DNA of 64,000 nucleotides. Origin: Rhexocercosporidium sp. MPI-PUGE-AT-0058 (taxonomy: Eukaryota; Ascomycota; Leotiomycetes; Helotiales). A program made the translations under genes and the position numbers. Location: contig JAGTJL010000002.1 of the NCBI GenBank assembly GCA_020746875.1, positions 3,100,001 through 3,164,000 of the forward strand. The letters run 5' to 3'. Of the stretch, positions 1 to 10,837 are shown one piece after another; the stretch's first letter is position 1, and every line of letters starts with the position of its first letter. A model generated the notes under the pieces. That model saw only the letters and a program-made list of their open reading frames with translations. It searched no databases and had not been told where the DNA came from.

Positions 1-103
1 TTTTCTTTACTTCAATATTTTCTCTTCTTTTCTCACCTACTCGCTTTCTTCTCCTGTCCCATTCGTTCCTGATTTTCTACTTGAGATCTTTGTTCTGTTT
101 GTG

Positions 104-1791
104 ATGGTCAAAGTCATCTCCAGATTCAATCTTCAATTTAGGTTCCGAACACTCGGTCTAACAAAACCAAACATTATTAGACATTCAACCTTATTGACGA
201 GGCTAAATTCCTCTCCTCCCCATAACTCAATAGAAATTTTGCATCGAAGAGGATTCGCCAGTACAAATTCGCAACCGCTCAATTCGAAAGAACGAAAACA
301 AATAGAAACCGCAACAATGACACCCACGACCCGCTCCCAGACATCAACACCTTCCAAACCGACCAAGTCACCTTCAACTTCTGCTAGGTCTATGGCGACT
401 CAGGATTCACAGCAGTATCAAAATTCTAATAAACCTGTCTTAGCAATTCTAGGTACAGGGTGGGCCGGCTTCACACTGTTGCAGCAACTCTCTACCTCCT
501 CACTGCTCAAAACACATGATATTATCGTTCTCTCACCTAGTCGCACTATGGCTTTGACGCCTCTTTTGGCCAGCGCTGCAGTATGTAAATGCCTTCACAC
601 TCCTCTTCAAATTCTGAAATGCCAAGTTCCTATCCCTAAAAAGAAAAGAAAAAAGTCTTGCTCATTCTCTTAAAGTGCGGAATCTTTGATTTCAGAGTAG
701 CCGAAGAACCAGTAAGGAGAATCGGCATGACGAACGCCGCAACCCACCACGGCTCCGACGGAATTAAGAAATACCAAGTCTGGGTCAACTCTGTCGATTT
801 CGACGCCCGCACTCTAAAATGCAGACCCGCTGTAGGCAGTAATGGGAACGAATCCGAAGAAGGCCACACTCACGCGCAATCCAAGCCCCAGACCCCCAAA
901 GGCGATAAAACTAAGAACAAAAACAAAAATGGTACATTCGACGTGCATTTCGACCAACTCGTCATAGCTCCTGGCAGTGAAGTCAATACGTTCGACACAC
1001 CAGGTGTAGAGCAACATTGCCATTTCATGAAATCCGTCTCCGACGCCATGGCCGTCCGTGAAAAGGTTCTTGACTGTTTCGAGCTCGCTTCCCTTCCTCA
1101 CTACAGCACGTCTCAAAAACGCACCCTTTTGCATTTCGTCATCGTAGGCGGTGGACCCACGGGCGTCGAACTCGCCGCCGAGCTTGACGAACTAATACAT
1201 GGGCATCTACTAAGTATATACCCCGCGTGTCGAGATCTCGTGCAAGTGAGTGTGTATGATGTGGCAGATAGGATGCTCGGCATGTTCGGCGAAAAGCTCA
1301 GCGAATACGCGATGGAGAAGTTTCGGAGGAGGAATGTTAATGTGTGTATGGGGAGGCATATTGAGAGATTTGAGGAGGGAGTGATGAGCGTTAAGGAGGA
1401 TGGGGAGGTGGGGTTTGGAGTCGCAGTTTGGGCGGCGGGGAATAAGATCTGTGGGCTTGTGCAAGGGATGCAGGGGGTTAGGAGGGATGAGGGTGGAAAG
1501 GTGGTTACAGATCGGTTTTTGAGGGTCCTTATCGAGGATACGGGGGCTGGGGTTGTAGAGGGAGTTTATGCGCTTGGTGATGCGGCGGCTGTCGAGGGGA
1601 ATGGGTTGCCTGCAACCGCGGAGGTGGCGGTTCAGAAGGCGAAGTGGCTTGCTGGACATTTGATTTCTCAGTGTGGGGTAGATGAGAAGAGACAAGCGAC
1701 GCCGCAAGGGAAGGAGTTCGAGTATCGGCAGAAAGCGCTTGTAGCGTATATTAGACGCAAAGATGGCATTGTTGATGGGGGAGGTAAATAG
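104..1791 (+). CDS. Alternative (type II) NADH dehydrogenase, mitochondrial, C-terminus cut by in-frame TAG
   Basis: Single-subunit flavoprotein that passes electrons from NADH to ubiquinone at the inner mitochondrial membrane without pumping protons. Model: join(104..580,676..1791), with a 95-nt phase-0 intron (GTATGT...AAAG). The ATG at 104 opens a basic, Ser/Thr/Arg-rich presequence of about 70 residues. The FAD site is seen at ILGTGWAGFTLL near residue 117 and the NADH site at VGGGPTGVELAAELDE. The second half contains WAAGN and ALGDAAA, typical of the family. The frame stops at TAG 1789-1791 after 530 residues. The same frame then continues to 1923 with a stretch that reads like the usual amphipathic membrane-anchoring tail (for example KGAWLAWRGGNLQW). 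The truncation is seen directly; whether it is an error, a pseudogene or readthrough is open. Family assignment is firm; internal versus external orientation cannot be told. Confidence 0.85.
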
Positions 1792-1923
1792 ACAGGGAAG
1801 GGCGCTTGGTTAGCTTGGAGAGGCGGGAATTTGCAGTGGACGCAGAGTTGGAGAAGGAAGTGTATGATTATGGTTTATTGGGTGTTGAATAAGTGGGATG
1901 GGAGGGAGATTGTTAGACGGTAG
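1792..1923 (+). other. In-frame continuation of the NADH dehydrogenase C-terminal tail after the TAG
   Basis: There are 43 sense codons followed by TAG at 1921-1923, in exactly the frame of the upstream CDS. The encoded peptide has the aromatic and basic pattern expected of the type II dehydrogenase C-terminal anchor (WLAWRGG, SWRRK, WVLNKWDGREIVRR). A GT...AG pair spanning the stop would make an intron of only 12 nt, too short to splice. Confidence 0.75.
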
Positions 1924-2433
1924 TTAGGTCTTGTTGTTGACCTCGCTTCGATGCATGTATATCATTGATGTTTATTTCTTGAACAGTGCGACATGACTTG
2001 TGCATTGATATCCATGTAAGAGGGCTATAGTATGGATGGATAATATTGAGTTGCTGTTTATGCCTGATCGGAATATTCATGGGCTTATTTTAATTGGGTC
2101 GATGTGATTGGGGATGCGGAACCCGTCCATTATCGGCCAATTGAATCCGGAATGGAAATTTGGTCCAACACTATTGCGACTGAAACTGCCGTCTAAGGTT
2201 CTTTATTTAACGCAGATATGCAAATTATTAGCGTAGAATTATCCGACAATACACGTATATAGAGAGTAAAATTCATGCCTCCAGCGAGTTTGCGTTGAGG
2301 AGATTGACATCTGCTACGATATTTTGAATGGGCCTGACAGAATCATGTCTACACTTCCCACAGATTCAATAGACAATATTCAAAGCGTAGAAGCGGATTA
2401 GGAACCCAGACTCTCTTTACTTAAAATAAATGC
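1924..2433. other. Intergenic, no gene seen
   Basis: AT-rich 3' flank of the dehydrogenase gene. All frames are closed by frequent stops and no repeat structure is obvious. Confidence 0.6.
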
Positions 2434-2443
2434 CTATAAATAT
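2434..2443 (+). promoter_or_regulatory. Candidate TATA box
   Basis: CTATAAATAT is followed by a C/T-rich stretch and an ACAACA-rich A/C leader that ends at an ATG in a good context (AAACGATG, 2656-2663). This is the usual order TATA, CT-rich initiation region, purine/CA-rich leader in filamentous fungi. Confidence 0.4.
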
Positions 2444-2659
2444 CCAGAGATTTGTCCCTTCCCTATTTCCATTTTCTAGGTCAACTACATATATATTCAT
2501 ATTTCCACATACCCCAGACACTTTCTTGAGAAGAAAAAACTTCTACACCGAATCCATCTGCTGAAATCTAACCTTGTTCCCCCTTTTCGCCGCTTCCAGA
2601 TATTCAACAACAACAAAACTCCAAACACAACTTGAACACCAACTAACATTCCTAAAACG

Positions 2660-3034
2660 ATGTGCACTCTAATCAAAGAAGATAGGGGCTGCCGCGAAGC
2701 AAGTACCAAAGAGTTCCTATGGGACTTTAACAACGCTTAATTACTAATTAACCCAAAGACATCCGGGACTGTCCGACGACCACCCTGGAACCCATGAATC
2801 GCGGAGAGACTTTACTCACAACGGCATTCTCGTCTATAAGAATACACAAATCAATATGTATAATTGCAACTCGTGTAATCAAGGTATCTCGTGGCCTGTT
2901 CATGCTCCATTGTGGATTCGATCGCTCCGTATCATGGACCAGGAGGGTGTTGAAAGGGAGTTGGATGGCAATTATTTGGCCCTGTGGGAAACTGGTTAGC
3001 TGGTTAATGGTTGTTTCCCTTCTATTTGAGTAAA
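2660..3034 (+). CDS. Possible small cysteine-containing protein, splicing unresolved
   Basis: I do not recognise the family. The ATG at 2660 gives a 26-residue frame starting MCTLIKEDRGCREA. Short fungal proteins that begin MC-x-x-I-K with scattered Cys are common, which is why this start caught my eye. A plausible intron lies at 2703-2758 (GTACCA donor, TTACTAATTA branch-like motif, CCCAAAG acceptor). Downstream, one frame is open from about 2760 to the TAG near 3000 and contains YNCNSCNQ and a plausible acidic end. Another frame is open to 3033. The predicted splice joins exon 1 to the second of these, not to the CNSC frame, so either the donor is misplaced or the gene is frameshifted. Confidence 0.25.
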
Positions 3035-4158
3035 GTTTTGACTGCCTCAGATAAAGGTACTTGCCTGTTTTCTTTTAGTTTTGGCCGGCTTCCACTTATG
3101 ATTCTGTGTCCGTGTTGTTGATCTTAGTTGTTTACACCAACTTCACTCCAATGTATTAGTCTGTAACCTGGAAAAACGTGATACAAGACTAAAATGTACT
3201 AATATCTCCCTTATACAATTACAAGTGCGCCGTTGAAATGCATCTACTAACTGATGTGTGATTTCGTGCGATGCTTGATTTTGTTCGAAACAGCGGTTGA
3301 TTATTTAGCGTGCTGATATCCAGAACAAGCCCTCAAACCCAGTGACGCGAAAGGTCTTGGAATCCATATGTATGTATATCATAACCGAAGACCTTTGAAT
3401 ATAAGTTTGAATACCTAACACTTTCAAGTCTGGTCTTCCGTCACGTGATTCTTCTCCGGATCATCACTCTGGCAAGCAAGCACTTGGGAATTTTGCGCCT
3501 CCTAGAAGTTTCGGCGACAATAACCGTCGAAGGGAATGAAGAGGATATTCGTTATTTGCCAGCACAGTGCAAATACCCCAATAAATCTCTGGTGCTCGAA
3601 TATTGTCCCGAAACAAAGCATTCATGGTCTTGAGACGTTGCAAATGTTACTCTCGGGGTTTTCCTGGAATTTTGGAGGGAAGGTGGTCAGAATACAACCA
3701 TTCGATCTCTTTTACAGTTACGCTGGCTTCAGAATTTCGGACGAGGTCCTGCGTCTTGCCGGACCATATTTCTGCTCGCTCCTGGAACACTAGTTGCTTA
3801 CGAGTGGTGTACATGAGCAGCGGGTCTCATTTGAATCACGAAGCACATTTAGCAGGCAACCACAGAGTACGCCATAAGGAGTCAAGGGATTCATTCTCAA
3901 AAGAAGAGAATAACAGAGGGTGCCCTGCTTTATCCTTCGACTAATATTGGGTCTCTTAAGAACCCTGAATTTTCAATCACGGAAGTTAATAATTGGTAAC
4001 ATAAATACTCCCCATGTAACATCATGTTATATCTTCCGAAATAAACTTCATCTATTTCGACTGTCACTACTTTGCCAATTCTTCAAAGTACATTTCAACC
4101 GGCAGCCATCACGTACGCTAAGCAAACATGCGTTCGAGTTCAAGATCTAAAAATACCT
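3035..4158. other. Intergenic, no convincing gene
   Basis: Several open frames under 115 codons overlap one another here and none shows a recognisable motif. One TCACGTGA palindrome lies at 3441-3448. Confidence 0.5.
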
Positions 4159-4796
4159 ATGCCTGCTAATCCTTGGACCGTTGAAGAAACAGCCGTTCTA
4201 ATGCAACTTTGTCCTTATACAAAATCATTCGGTAGAGGAAATTGGACATTGGAAGGACTTGCTGAAGAAATGGAAAAGTACAATCTCGGTGTACGTCGAT
4301 ATAACAAGGGCGTCCTTGGATTAGACTTGAATCGGCGCAAAGTTTTGGGACAGTGGCTCCCATGGACCCCCTTGCTTGATAAATGTATTGAATCACGATG
4401 TCGCCTCTTCTACATTATAAATAGTCAGATATCTGCCCCCTCGAAAACTTCGCAAGAAAAGGCAAACTCCGCAAATTAAAGTCTCCGGCCGCATCTTGAG
4501 GCATGTGTACAGAACTATTCAGAAGCTGCTTCTCCAGGACTTCCATCAGAACACCCGATCGGTACCACAGAAATAACGATCCACTGAGTAGCGAAGAGCA
4601 CGCCATTCTTTTTGAGCTGTACCCGCAATCTCAAATCTCTGGTCGAGGTACACTGAGCGTGCCAGACATCGCCGAGGAAATGCTACATCGGGCAACGAGG
4701 AAGCGATGCTGTCACCGGCCTTATTATGCGGATGATCGAATTGGAAGAAGCTTGTTTGCTATGAAGAAGGATCTGGAATATAACGATGAGGTTTGA
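4159..4796 (+). CDS. Unrecognised protein with two related SANT-like modules, splicing unresolved
   Basis: I do not recognise this gene. The ATG at 4159 opens a 106-residue frame to 4479. A second frame, open from about 4503 to 4796, carries a related sequence. Module 1 has WTVEETAVLMQL, then FGRGNW, then LAEEM, then a basic RRYN segment. Module 2 has LSSEEHAILFEL, then ISGRG, then IAEEM, then a basic segment ending in MKKDL. The spacing between the shared positions is nearly identical, so they look like one domain duplicated. The pattern of an acidic start, a hydrophobic helix, Gly-Arg-Gly and an Ala-Glu-Glu-Met helix resembles a degenerate Myb/SANT fold; that is inference. The modules lie in different frames, so either an intron (acceptor candidates near 4530 and 4568) or a frameshift separates them. 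Confidence 0.45.
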
Positions 4797-5225
4797 GGTT
4801 CCTTTGGTGTAGAGTTTGCCACTTTGATACACACTCATACTCTATGGAAAGCATTATGACACTGTCACAGCCGAACATGTCTGAAATGAGGCATACCATT
4901 AGTTGTAGCTGAGCAGATCCAGGGAGAATGATGACTTTCCTCCCCAGTTCTTTTGCACCATAGATCTGCCCAACGTGCCGCATCTTATCGATAGTTGAAA
5001 CATTATCATTGCACATTCACCATTTAAGTGATGGACTTCTTTTTATTGCTATTTGACAAGCTTTGAATGGAGTTAATAGAATGAGAAGAGGGTCCAAGAT
5101 AGATGAAGTGGCCGACTACTAAAAAAAAAAAAATTCTTGTAACCAAAGTAAATGATCTATTAAGCTCAAAATATATCTCTAACTCTCAAGCCCCGTTTCT
5201 TTCAACCCCTTCCATACCTCTCAAT
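4797..5225. other. Convergent intergenic region with poly-A tract
   Basis: 3' flanks of two convergent genes. A run of 13 A lies at about 5121-5133. Nothing else is seen. Confidence 0.5.
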
Positions 5226-6029
5226 TTACCACGGAAGCACCTTCCCATCATAGTTCATCAAATTGCCCGAAGTCTCCTCCTTCGTCGCCTTATCAATGAC
5301 ACTCATCAATCCATCAACACTCTCCTTCAATGTAATTTCAGCCTTCGCCATGCCAGCGGCTTCAGCCCCGGCATTTCCCATCTCAGTCTGCACCCATCCT
5401 GGATGAATAGGAAAGGCGATCAAACCCGGATTCTCCAAGTGAATCTTACGGACGAGGTAAGTCGCCGCAGTCTTGGAAGCGCCGTAGGGTGTGCAATCGA
5501 ACGGAATGTGCGCCATGACAGTCATGCTTCCCACCGCCGAGGAAATTGTCACGAATTTTGCGGGAGCAGTAGCAGCTTCTAGTAGAGGGAAGGCGGCCTC
5601 GAAGAGAACCAAGGGAGCGATTGTGTTGACTTGGAAATGGCGGGTCATTTGGACTGGAGGCGTGCCTGAGACGCGGCCGAAGTAGTCGCAGATACCGGCA
5701 TTGGCGATGACGAGGTCGAGAGTAGTGATGTTGTGGGTGCTCTTAAGTTCGGAGATTGCGGCGGCAGCAGTGCTGTCGTCTTCGTTGTCGATCTTAACGA
5801 TGATGAGGGTTGTGTTGGCAGCTTTTGGAATGGATTGGAGATGTTGGCTAGAGGAAGGGTTGCGGACACCGGCTATGACAGTGTGGTTTGGTCGGGTGAG
5901 GTAGGATGTTAGAAGGCCGTTGCCAATTCCTTTGTTGGTCTTTTGTTAGAGCTGAACTGTATTTGGGGACGGGAAAAGCTATTCACCTCGGTTGGGACCG
6001 GTGATTAGGACGTTGGTTGTGGTAGCCAT
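5226..6029 (-). CDS. Short-chain dehydrogenase/reductase
   Basis: NAD(P)-dependent oxidoreductase with a Rossmann fold; the substrate is unknown. Model: complement(join(5226..5929,5987..6029)), 248 residues. The intron is GTGAAT...ACAAAG, and splicing rebuilds the cofactor motif ITGPNRGIGNG, which is what fixes both sites. Other family marks are LDVIANAG-type sequence (LVIANAG), NTIAPLVLF, the catalytic Ser in TISSAVGS and the catalytic YGASK, followed by HPGWVQTEMG. The length is typical of classical SDRs, and the closest style is the fungal group of small ketoreductases annotated as norsolorinic-acid-ketoreductase-like. The neighbours give no pathway context. A longer upstream frame beginning at 6269 contains imperfect Ser/Thr/Asn-rich repeats and is more likely leader than coding. 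Confidence 0.85.
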
Positions 6030-7055
6030 TTGGACTGAATTGAATTTCGAGACAAAGTCTGTTGAGTCTATCAAATTGGTAGTTGGATTGTAAGTAGAAG
6101 CTGCTGAATCTATCGAATTGGTGATTGGATTGTAAGTAGAAGCTGTTGAGATTGATTGAATTGGAGAGAGAATATCCAACGCTTGGAGACTGTCGATACT
6201 TATACTTGTTGGTGATTGACTTTTGCTTTCAGAGTTTGTCCTACTTTCTGGGCAAAGCGTAGATTTCAAAGCAAATTGCTTACTTCATCGAGGCCAACTA
6301 TCATCGGAGTCAACAGATTTCAATACCACCGCAGCCGTGGAAGGATAGTACTAGCAAACCGAGGTGTGGTGTTTTCAGCTGAACACAACCCAAGGACTGA
6401 TGTACCCCAGTCACGCAACGGGTAATTAATCACTAAGCAGCGCTTATAGCATTGTTTGCTATTTCCGGTATATAGAAAACGAAATCAAACGAAAAATCTT
6501 GCTCTACACCACCGCATTTGTGTGTAGCCAGGGTGGAAGTATAGCGGGGGCAGTCCGCCGGCGGCCGCCGAATGCCCACTGGCGGGATTAGTAAACAATG
6601 CGAAGCGAGACCACTCCAAGCCTCCAATCAAGGATGAGGCTTCCTGCTGACTCCACATCTACGTAGGGCATGCCGAGCTTTCGTCAGCGGAAAACAAACA
6701 GACCCACCCACAAGCTTTCGAGGCTGGGGCAACGTAATTGCCTTGCATGTTGAGTAATTCAATATTGGCCCATGAAATATTACCTCTAAGAAACACAACG
6801 AACGGAGTGACGGATGACAGAAAGAGAACAGGCATTTTTATTGGCAGCAGAAAGTTGCAGGCGCCATTTGCTGCTTCCCTTGATTTCGTCAGCTCAGTAG
6901 TCATCTAAGGGTATATCGTGGTGGAGCCTGCCATTCTGTAATGGATGGGACGCCAATCTATGATCATCTTGAATGTAAGGAGGAGCATGGCGCATGCAAG
7001 CTGGTCGGGTATCGTGCAAAGAAGCCACTCAATAATGATCTCTATATTCACGTCG
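6030..7055. other. Intergenic, about 1 kb
   Basis: Upstream region of the SDR and 3' flank of the WD40 gene. Imperfect repeats of a roughly 50-nt AT-rich unit (ATTGGATTGTAAGTAGAAGCTG cores) lie at about 6070-6160. A GC-rich patch lies near 6545-6590. No coding frame has support. Confidence 0.5.
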
Positions 7056-8479
7056 CTAATCTTCTTCCATGCGACTCGGACTCCGTCCATCAGCGCTCGC
7101 ATCGTCTCTTGGGGTATCATCAAATCCTGCGCCATTTTCCGTCTTCACTTTCTCCAAACCATCATCAGGTTCCAGCTTCAGTCCGTTGACTCTACTAATC
7201 TCTTCGTCATCGTCGTCCACATCTACCCAGATTCGAACTGTACCATCCAGACCTCCGCTGACAACTGGCCCGTTTGGCTGTGGAGAAGTATCTACCCAGC
7301 ACACGACGCCTTCATGTCCACTGACTTTTTGGACGACATCCTTAGTCTTCACATCCCAAAAAACTAAGTGACCATCCTCGCTACCAGACACAATAAACCC
7401 TTCAGTATTACTGACCCCAAATGCACCGCCTAAGGAGTATTTTGTATTCACGTGGCCTTGATATGTCTTCTTGCAAGTACCAGAAACATAATCCCAGAGC
7501 CGGACACACGAGTCCAGTGTGAAGGCAAGTATGTATCGACCATTTGGACTGAAGCGAACGGTGGTAACCTGAGGATTGTCTTCATGGACGAGAGTTCGAA
7601 GGCATTGGCCTGTCGCTGTATCCCAGACTCGACTGCATAAATGTTAGCTCTGTTCAGACATTACAGAGTGTGTTTAACCTACATAAGCCCATCTGTGGAA
7701 CAACTGCAGACCAATGTTCCATCACGAATGAAATCGACTCCACCAACTGGATCAGAGTGTGCTGGCAAAGTCTTCATAACCCTTCTTGCACGTAGATCCC
7801 ACAGTACCACTGCCTCATCATAACTCCCACTAACCAGCATGTTGCCTTTGGGAGAGAATGCCAACGAGTAAACGTAATTATGATGTCCCAACAGAGGTAC
7901 CGCAAAGGGTTTGCCAGTCGCCCTGTGCCATAGCCTGATTGCCTTGTCATCCGATCCTGAAGCTATCGTATTCGAGTCGGGACTCCAAGCGATCGTTGAG
8001 ACTCCTGCCAGATGGCCCTCCATTGTCCTCATATGCTTCCCAGTCGCAGCATCCCAAATCTTGATTGTGCCATCTGCAGAACAGCTTGCAATCCACCTGC
8101 CATCCGGGGAGAACCGAACTTGCGAAACGCCCTTCCGATGCCCTTTCAAAATGAATTTCATCTTATAGTTGAGCTTGAGTGGTCGATAAGGTGTGGGTGC
8201 GTCAATGGAGGAATGGGACGTGTCTACACTGCTTGATCTGCTCCTATTTCGTGAATGGTAGCTGTGGCCAAGTTCATCTACACTACCATCTGAGGAGTGC
8301 CCTCTCCGGCGGGGTGCTGAGTCGCGTCGTGTACTGAGCCTCGAGGACCGATGTGGCTTGTGGTCTCCAAGCTCATCGGGCGAGCTGTAATCGTCATTGT
8401 CGCCGTAAACGCGACGTCTCTTAACCGGCCGACTCCCTACTGGAGCTGGGGTGCTGGCTGCTGAATCAAAATCCGACAT
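7056..8479 (-). CDS. WD40 protein, WDR5/Swd3-like COMPASS subunit
   Basis: A seven-bladed propeller of the WDR5/Swd3 group, which in the COMPASS complex presents histone H3 for lysine-4 methylation in the nucleus. Model: complement(join(7056..7632,7683..8479)), 457 residues. The 50-nt intron (GTAGGT...TGCAG) splits an Ile codon so that [12 protein letters not shown] is rebuilt. Repeats begin near residue 105 with [22 protein letters not shown]-type endings IKIWD, IRLW, VVLWD, IRVWD, VRLWD, LVFWD and VRIWV can be counted. Compared with canonical WDR5 (about 330 residues) there is an extra Ser/Arg-rich N-terminal segment of about 100 residues with KRRR, and an acidic C-terminal tail. The gene is divergent from the phospholipase C gene, sharing about 400 bp. 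Confidence 0.88.
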
Positions 8480-8883
8480 CGAGGTAGCTCACAGGGTTTT
8501 GGGGAAGTTGTGATGTTTGCGACAAGATTTCATTCTTGGATTCCGAAGGAAACGCGATCTATTAGCCGCGCGTGTAACTTTATTAATTTAAGTTTAGCAC
8601 TAATATCTTAGCGTCTCAGCCCCTGTTTGCTCCAAATTCAAGGGACGTCATCTTGCGGGGGATGAGCTGAATCTGACCATCTCAAACATCCGCTCGTCGT
8701 AGAACGCCCCAAGAACGTTCCTTTGCATGAATGTACCGAGATCTCATGGCGACAATGGCTGCAATATAGTCTCAGATATACATCCGGGTTCTCCTTTTCT
8801 ACCTCATCTTCATCTTTAGTCTTCATTGCTCCCGGACAACTCCTCTATCTCTCTCTGTCGATACCTCCCGGAATCACGAATAA
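8480..8883. promoter_or_regulatory. Divergent promoter region
   Basis: 404 bp separate the start codons of the WD40 gene and the phospholipase C gene, so both promoters must overlap or abut here. A CT-rich stretch lies just before 8884. No individual element can be assigned safely. Confidence 0.5.
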
Positions 8884-10429
8884 ATGTCAAACATGGATTC
8901 AACAATGCCAAGCGAGATCAATGTGATCACGCTCAACTGCTGGGGACTGAAATTTATCTCGAAGTTCCGAAACGAGCGTCTGACAGAAATTGGGAAACGC
9001 ATTGCAGCTGCAGATCCTGTACCACACATTGTTGGTCTACAAGAATGCTGGACCCAGGAGGATTATCAAAGCATTCGACAGAAAACCAAGCATATCCTCC
9101 CATATGGAAAATTCTACCACAGTGGCATATTTGGCGGGGGACTGGCCATATTGTCGAAATGGCCAATAGAAGAGAGTTCGATGTTTAGATATCCCCTCAA
9201 TGGCAGACCTACGGCCTTCTTCAGGGGCGATTGGTATGTTGGTAAGGGAGTTGCGTGTGCTCGCATACGATTTGGACCGGGGTTGAAGGATATAATGGAA
9301 GTCTTTACAACACATGTAAGTGCCAGTCAAGCTCTATTAGAGCCTCCACTGACACGACCAGCTTCATGCGCCTTACGAACGAGAACCCAACGATTCCTAC
9401 ATATGCCATCGAACTGCTCAAGCATGGGAGATTGCGAAATTGATGCGTGGTGCAGCTGAGAAAGGACATTTGGTTCTTGGTCTGGGAGACTTCAACATGA
9501 TACCTCTGTCTCTGGCTCATCGCTTGATCAGCACTCACTCTCCAGTCCGCGATGTCTGGCGTCTCATGCATCCTGACTCGTCGATAGGCGCTGCGATTGA
9601 CAAGGTGGAAAAGGCACGACGAAGACCAATTCCTACCGCTGATATCAATACTCTTGAAAATGGTGCCACATGTGACAGTGTTCTGAACACTTGGAGATGG
9701 AACAAGGGCCAACAGAAGCTTCTGGGTCCCAACAAACCACCAATTGAAGTTCCAGGAGATAGGCTAGATCCCAGAGCAAAGAGATTGGATTACATATTTG
9801 CCAGCACAGGCTTCAATCCCTCGAACCCAGAACAAGGAGGCTGGGTCGTGAAGACTGTGAAAGTAGGCATGATTACAAGGCATCCCGAGTTGCAATGCTC
9901 GCTCAGTGATCACTTTTCCGTCGAAGCAACTTTGGTCCATTCCAAATCCGTGGATGACAAGGACAATTCGTCCATCGAGGAGAATGATACCGTGGTCAGC
10001 AACGGGGCATACCTTCAATCACCATCGGACAGCGAATTCCGCAAATACCACGCCCAACTCAAAGAAACCCCATCGTCGTTCCTGCCCGTCTCTACATACG
10101 ATGAGATCTTGGCCATGATCCACAAGTACCGTGCTCGGGAAAAGCGACAGCGTCGTTTGCGACTTGGTCACTTTGTCGGCTCGGTTGTCATCAGCATCGG
10201 CTGCTTCGTCGCGGTCTGGTGGAGTCCTCGGAACTTCGTTGCTTTCATCCTAATGCTTCTCAGCACCCTGGGTCTTAGCGCAGGAGTTATTGACGGATTG
10301 ATAGGGGGTCTGTTTGTTGGGAGTGAGATCCGGGCGTTGAAGGAATTTGAATGGGAGATCAGTAATGTGAGGGCTGCTGCAAGTGGGGAACCTCATGCAT
10401 TGGCGGAGGAGGGAATCAAGGATTGGTAA
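8884..10429 (+). CDS. ISC1: Inositol phosphosphingolipid phospholipase C, Isc1-like
   Basis: Member of the endonuclease/exonuclease/phosphatase fold that hydrolyses complex sphingolipids to ceramides; the family acts at ER and mitochondrial membranes. Model: join(8884..9315,9362..10429), 499 residues, with a 46-nt phase-0 intron that restores THLHAPY. Catalytic-fold motifs visible are TLNCWGLK (near residue 15), GLQECW, GGGLAILSKWP, the His in FTTHLHA, LGDFNM, RLDYIFAS and the catalytic SDHFSVEA near residue 325. Two hydrophobic segments (GSVVISIGCFVAVWW and FVAFILMLLSTLGLSAGVI) near residues 415-455 give the C-terminal membrane anchor expected of Isc1. The gene lies head-to-head with the WD40 gene and tandem with the mannosyltransferase gene. 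Confidence 0.87.
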
Positions 10430-10837
10430 AGGCTGGAGCTAATAATGTCTAGAAAGATGCCAATTGTACACGACCCAATTGTATACGACTTGCATGGCTG
10501 ACGATATAATTAATCGCTTCTTCATTTTCCCGTTCCAGGTTGTGATGCTTCACACACAGACGGCTCCATCAATGACCTTGTCTCGCAGAGAGAATCACGT
10601 GCCAGGGGCAATTGGTGCGACCGTGGACTGTAAACAAACCACTCGGGCCCAAAGTGTTTCGTTTCAACTACGGTTTGGCGAATGTTTCGTCCGAAGGTCA
10701 AGGGCCGCGTATCTTCCCTTTCTTCAACTTGCAATTTTAATCTTTTTCAACTCTCAAAATGTTAATTTAAATTCCAATCTTGCGACCGGTATAGCTGCAC
10801 TTCTACGCGCGACCGCTATAAACGCTCGGTGAAGGCA
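10430..10837. promoter_or_regulatory. Promoter region of the mannosyltransferase gene, with an E-box
   Basis: 408 bp between tandem genes. It holds TCACGTG at 10595-10601 and a CT-rich segment from 10705 to 10740. No gene is seen. Confidence 0.45.

Noticed and set aside
1210..1707. 165-codon open frame on the minus strand
   Set aside because: Antisense to the NADH dehydrogenase; low-complexity Pro/Leu/Arg translation produced by biased codon use of the real gene.
2497..2733. 78-codon minus-strand frame with a hydrophobic stretch
   Set aside because: It starts only at TTG and runs antisense to a leader-like A/C-rich block.
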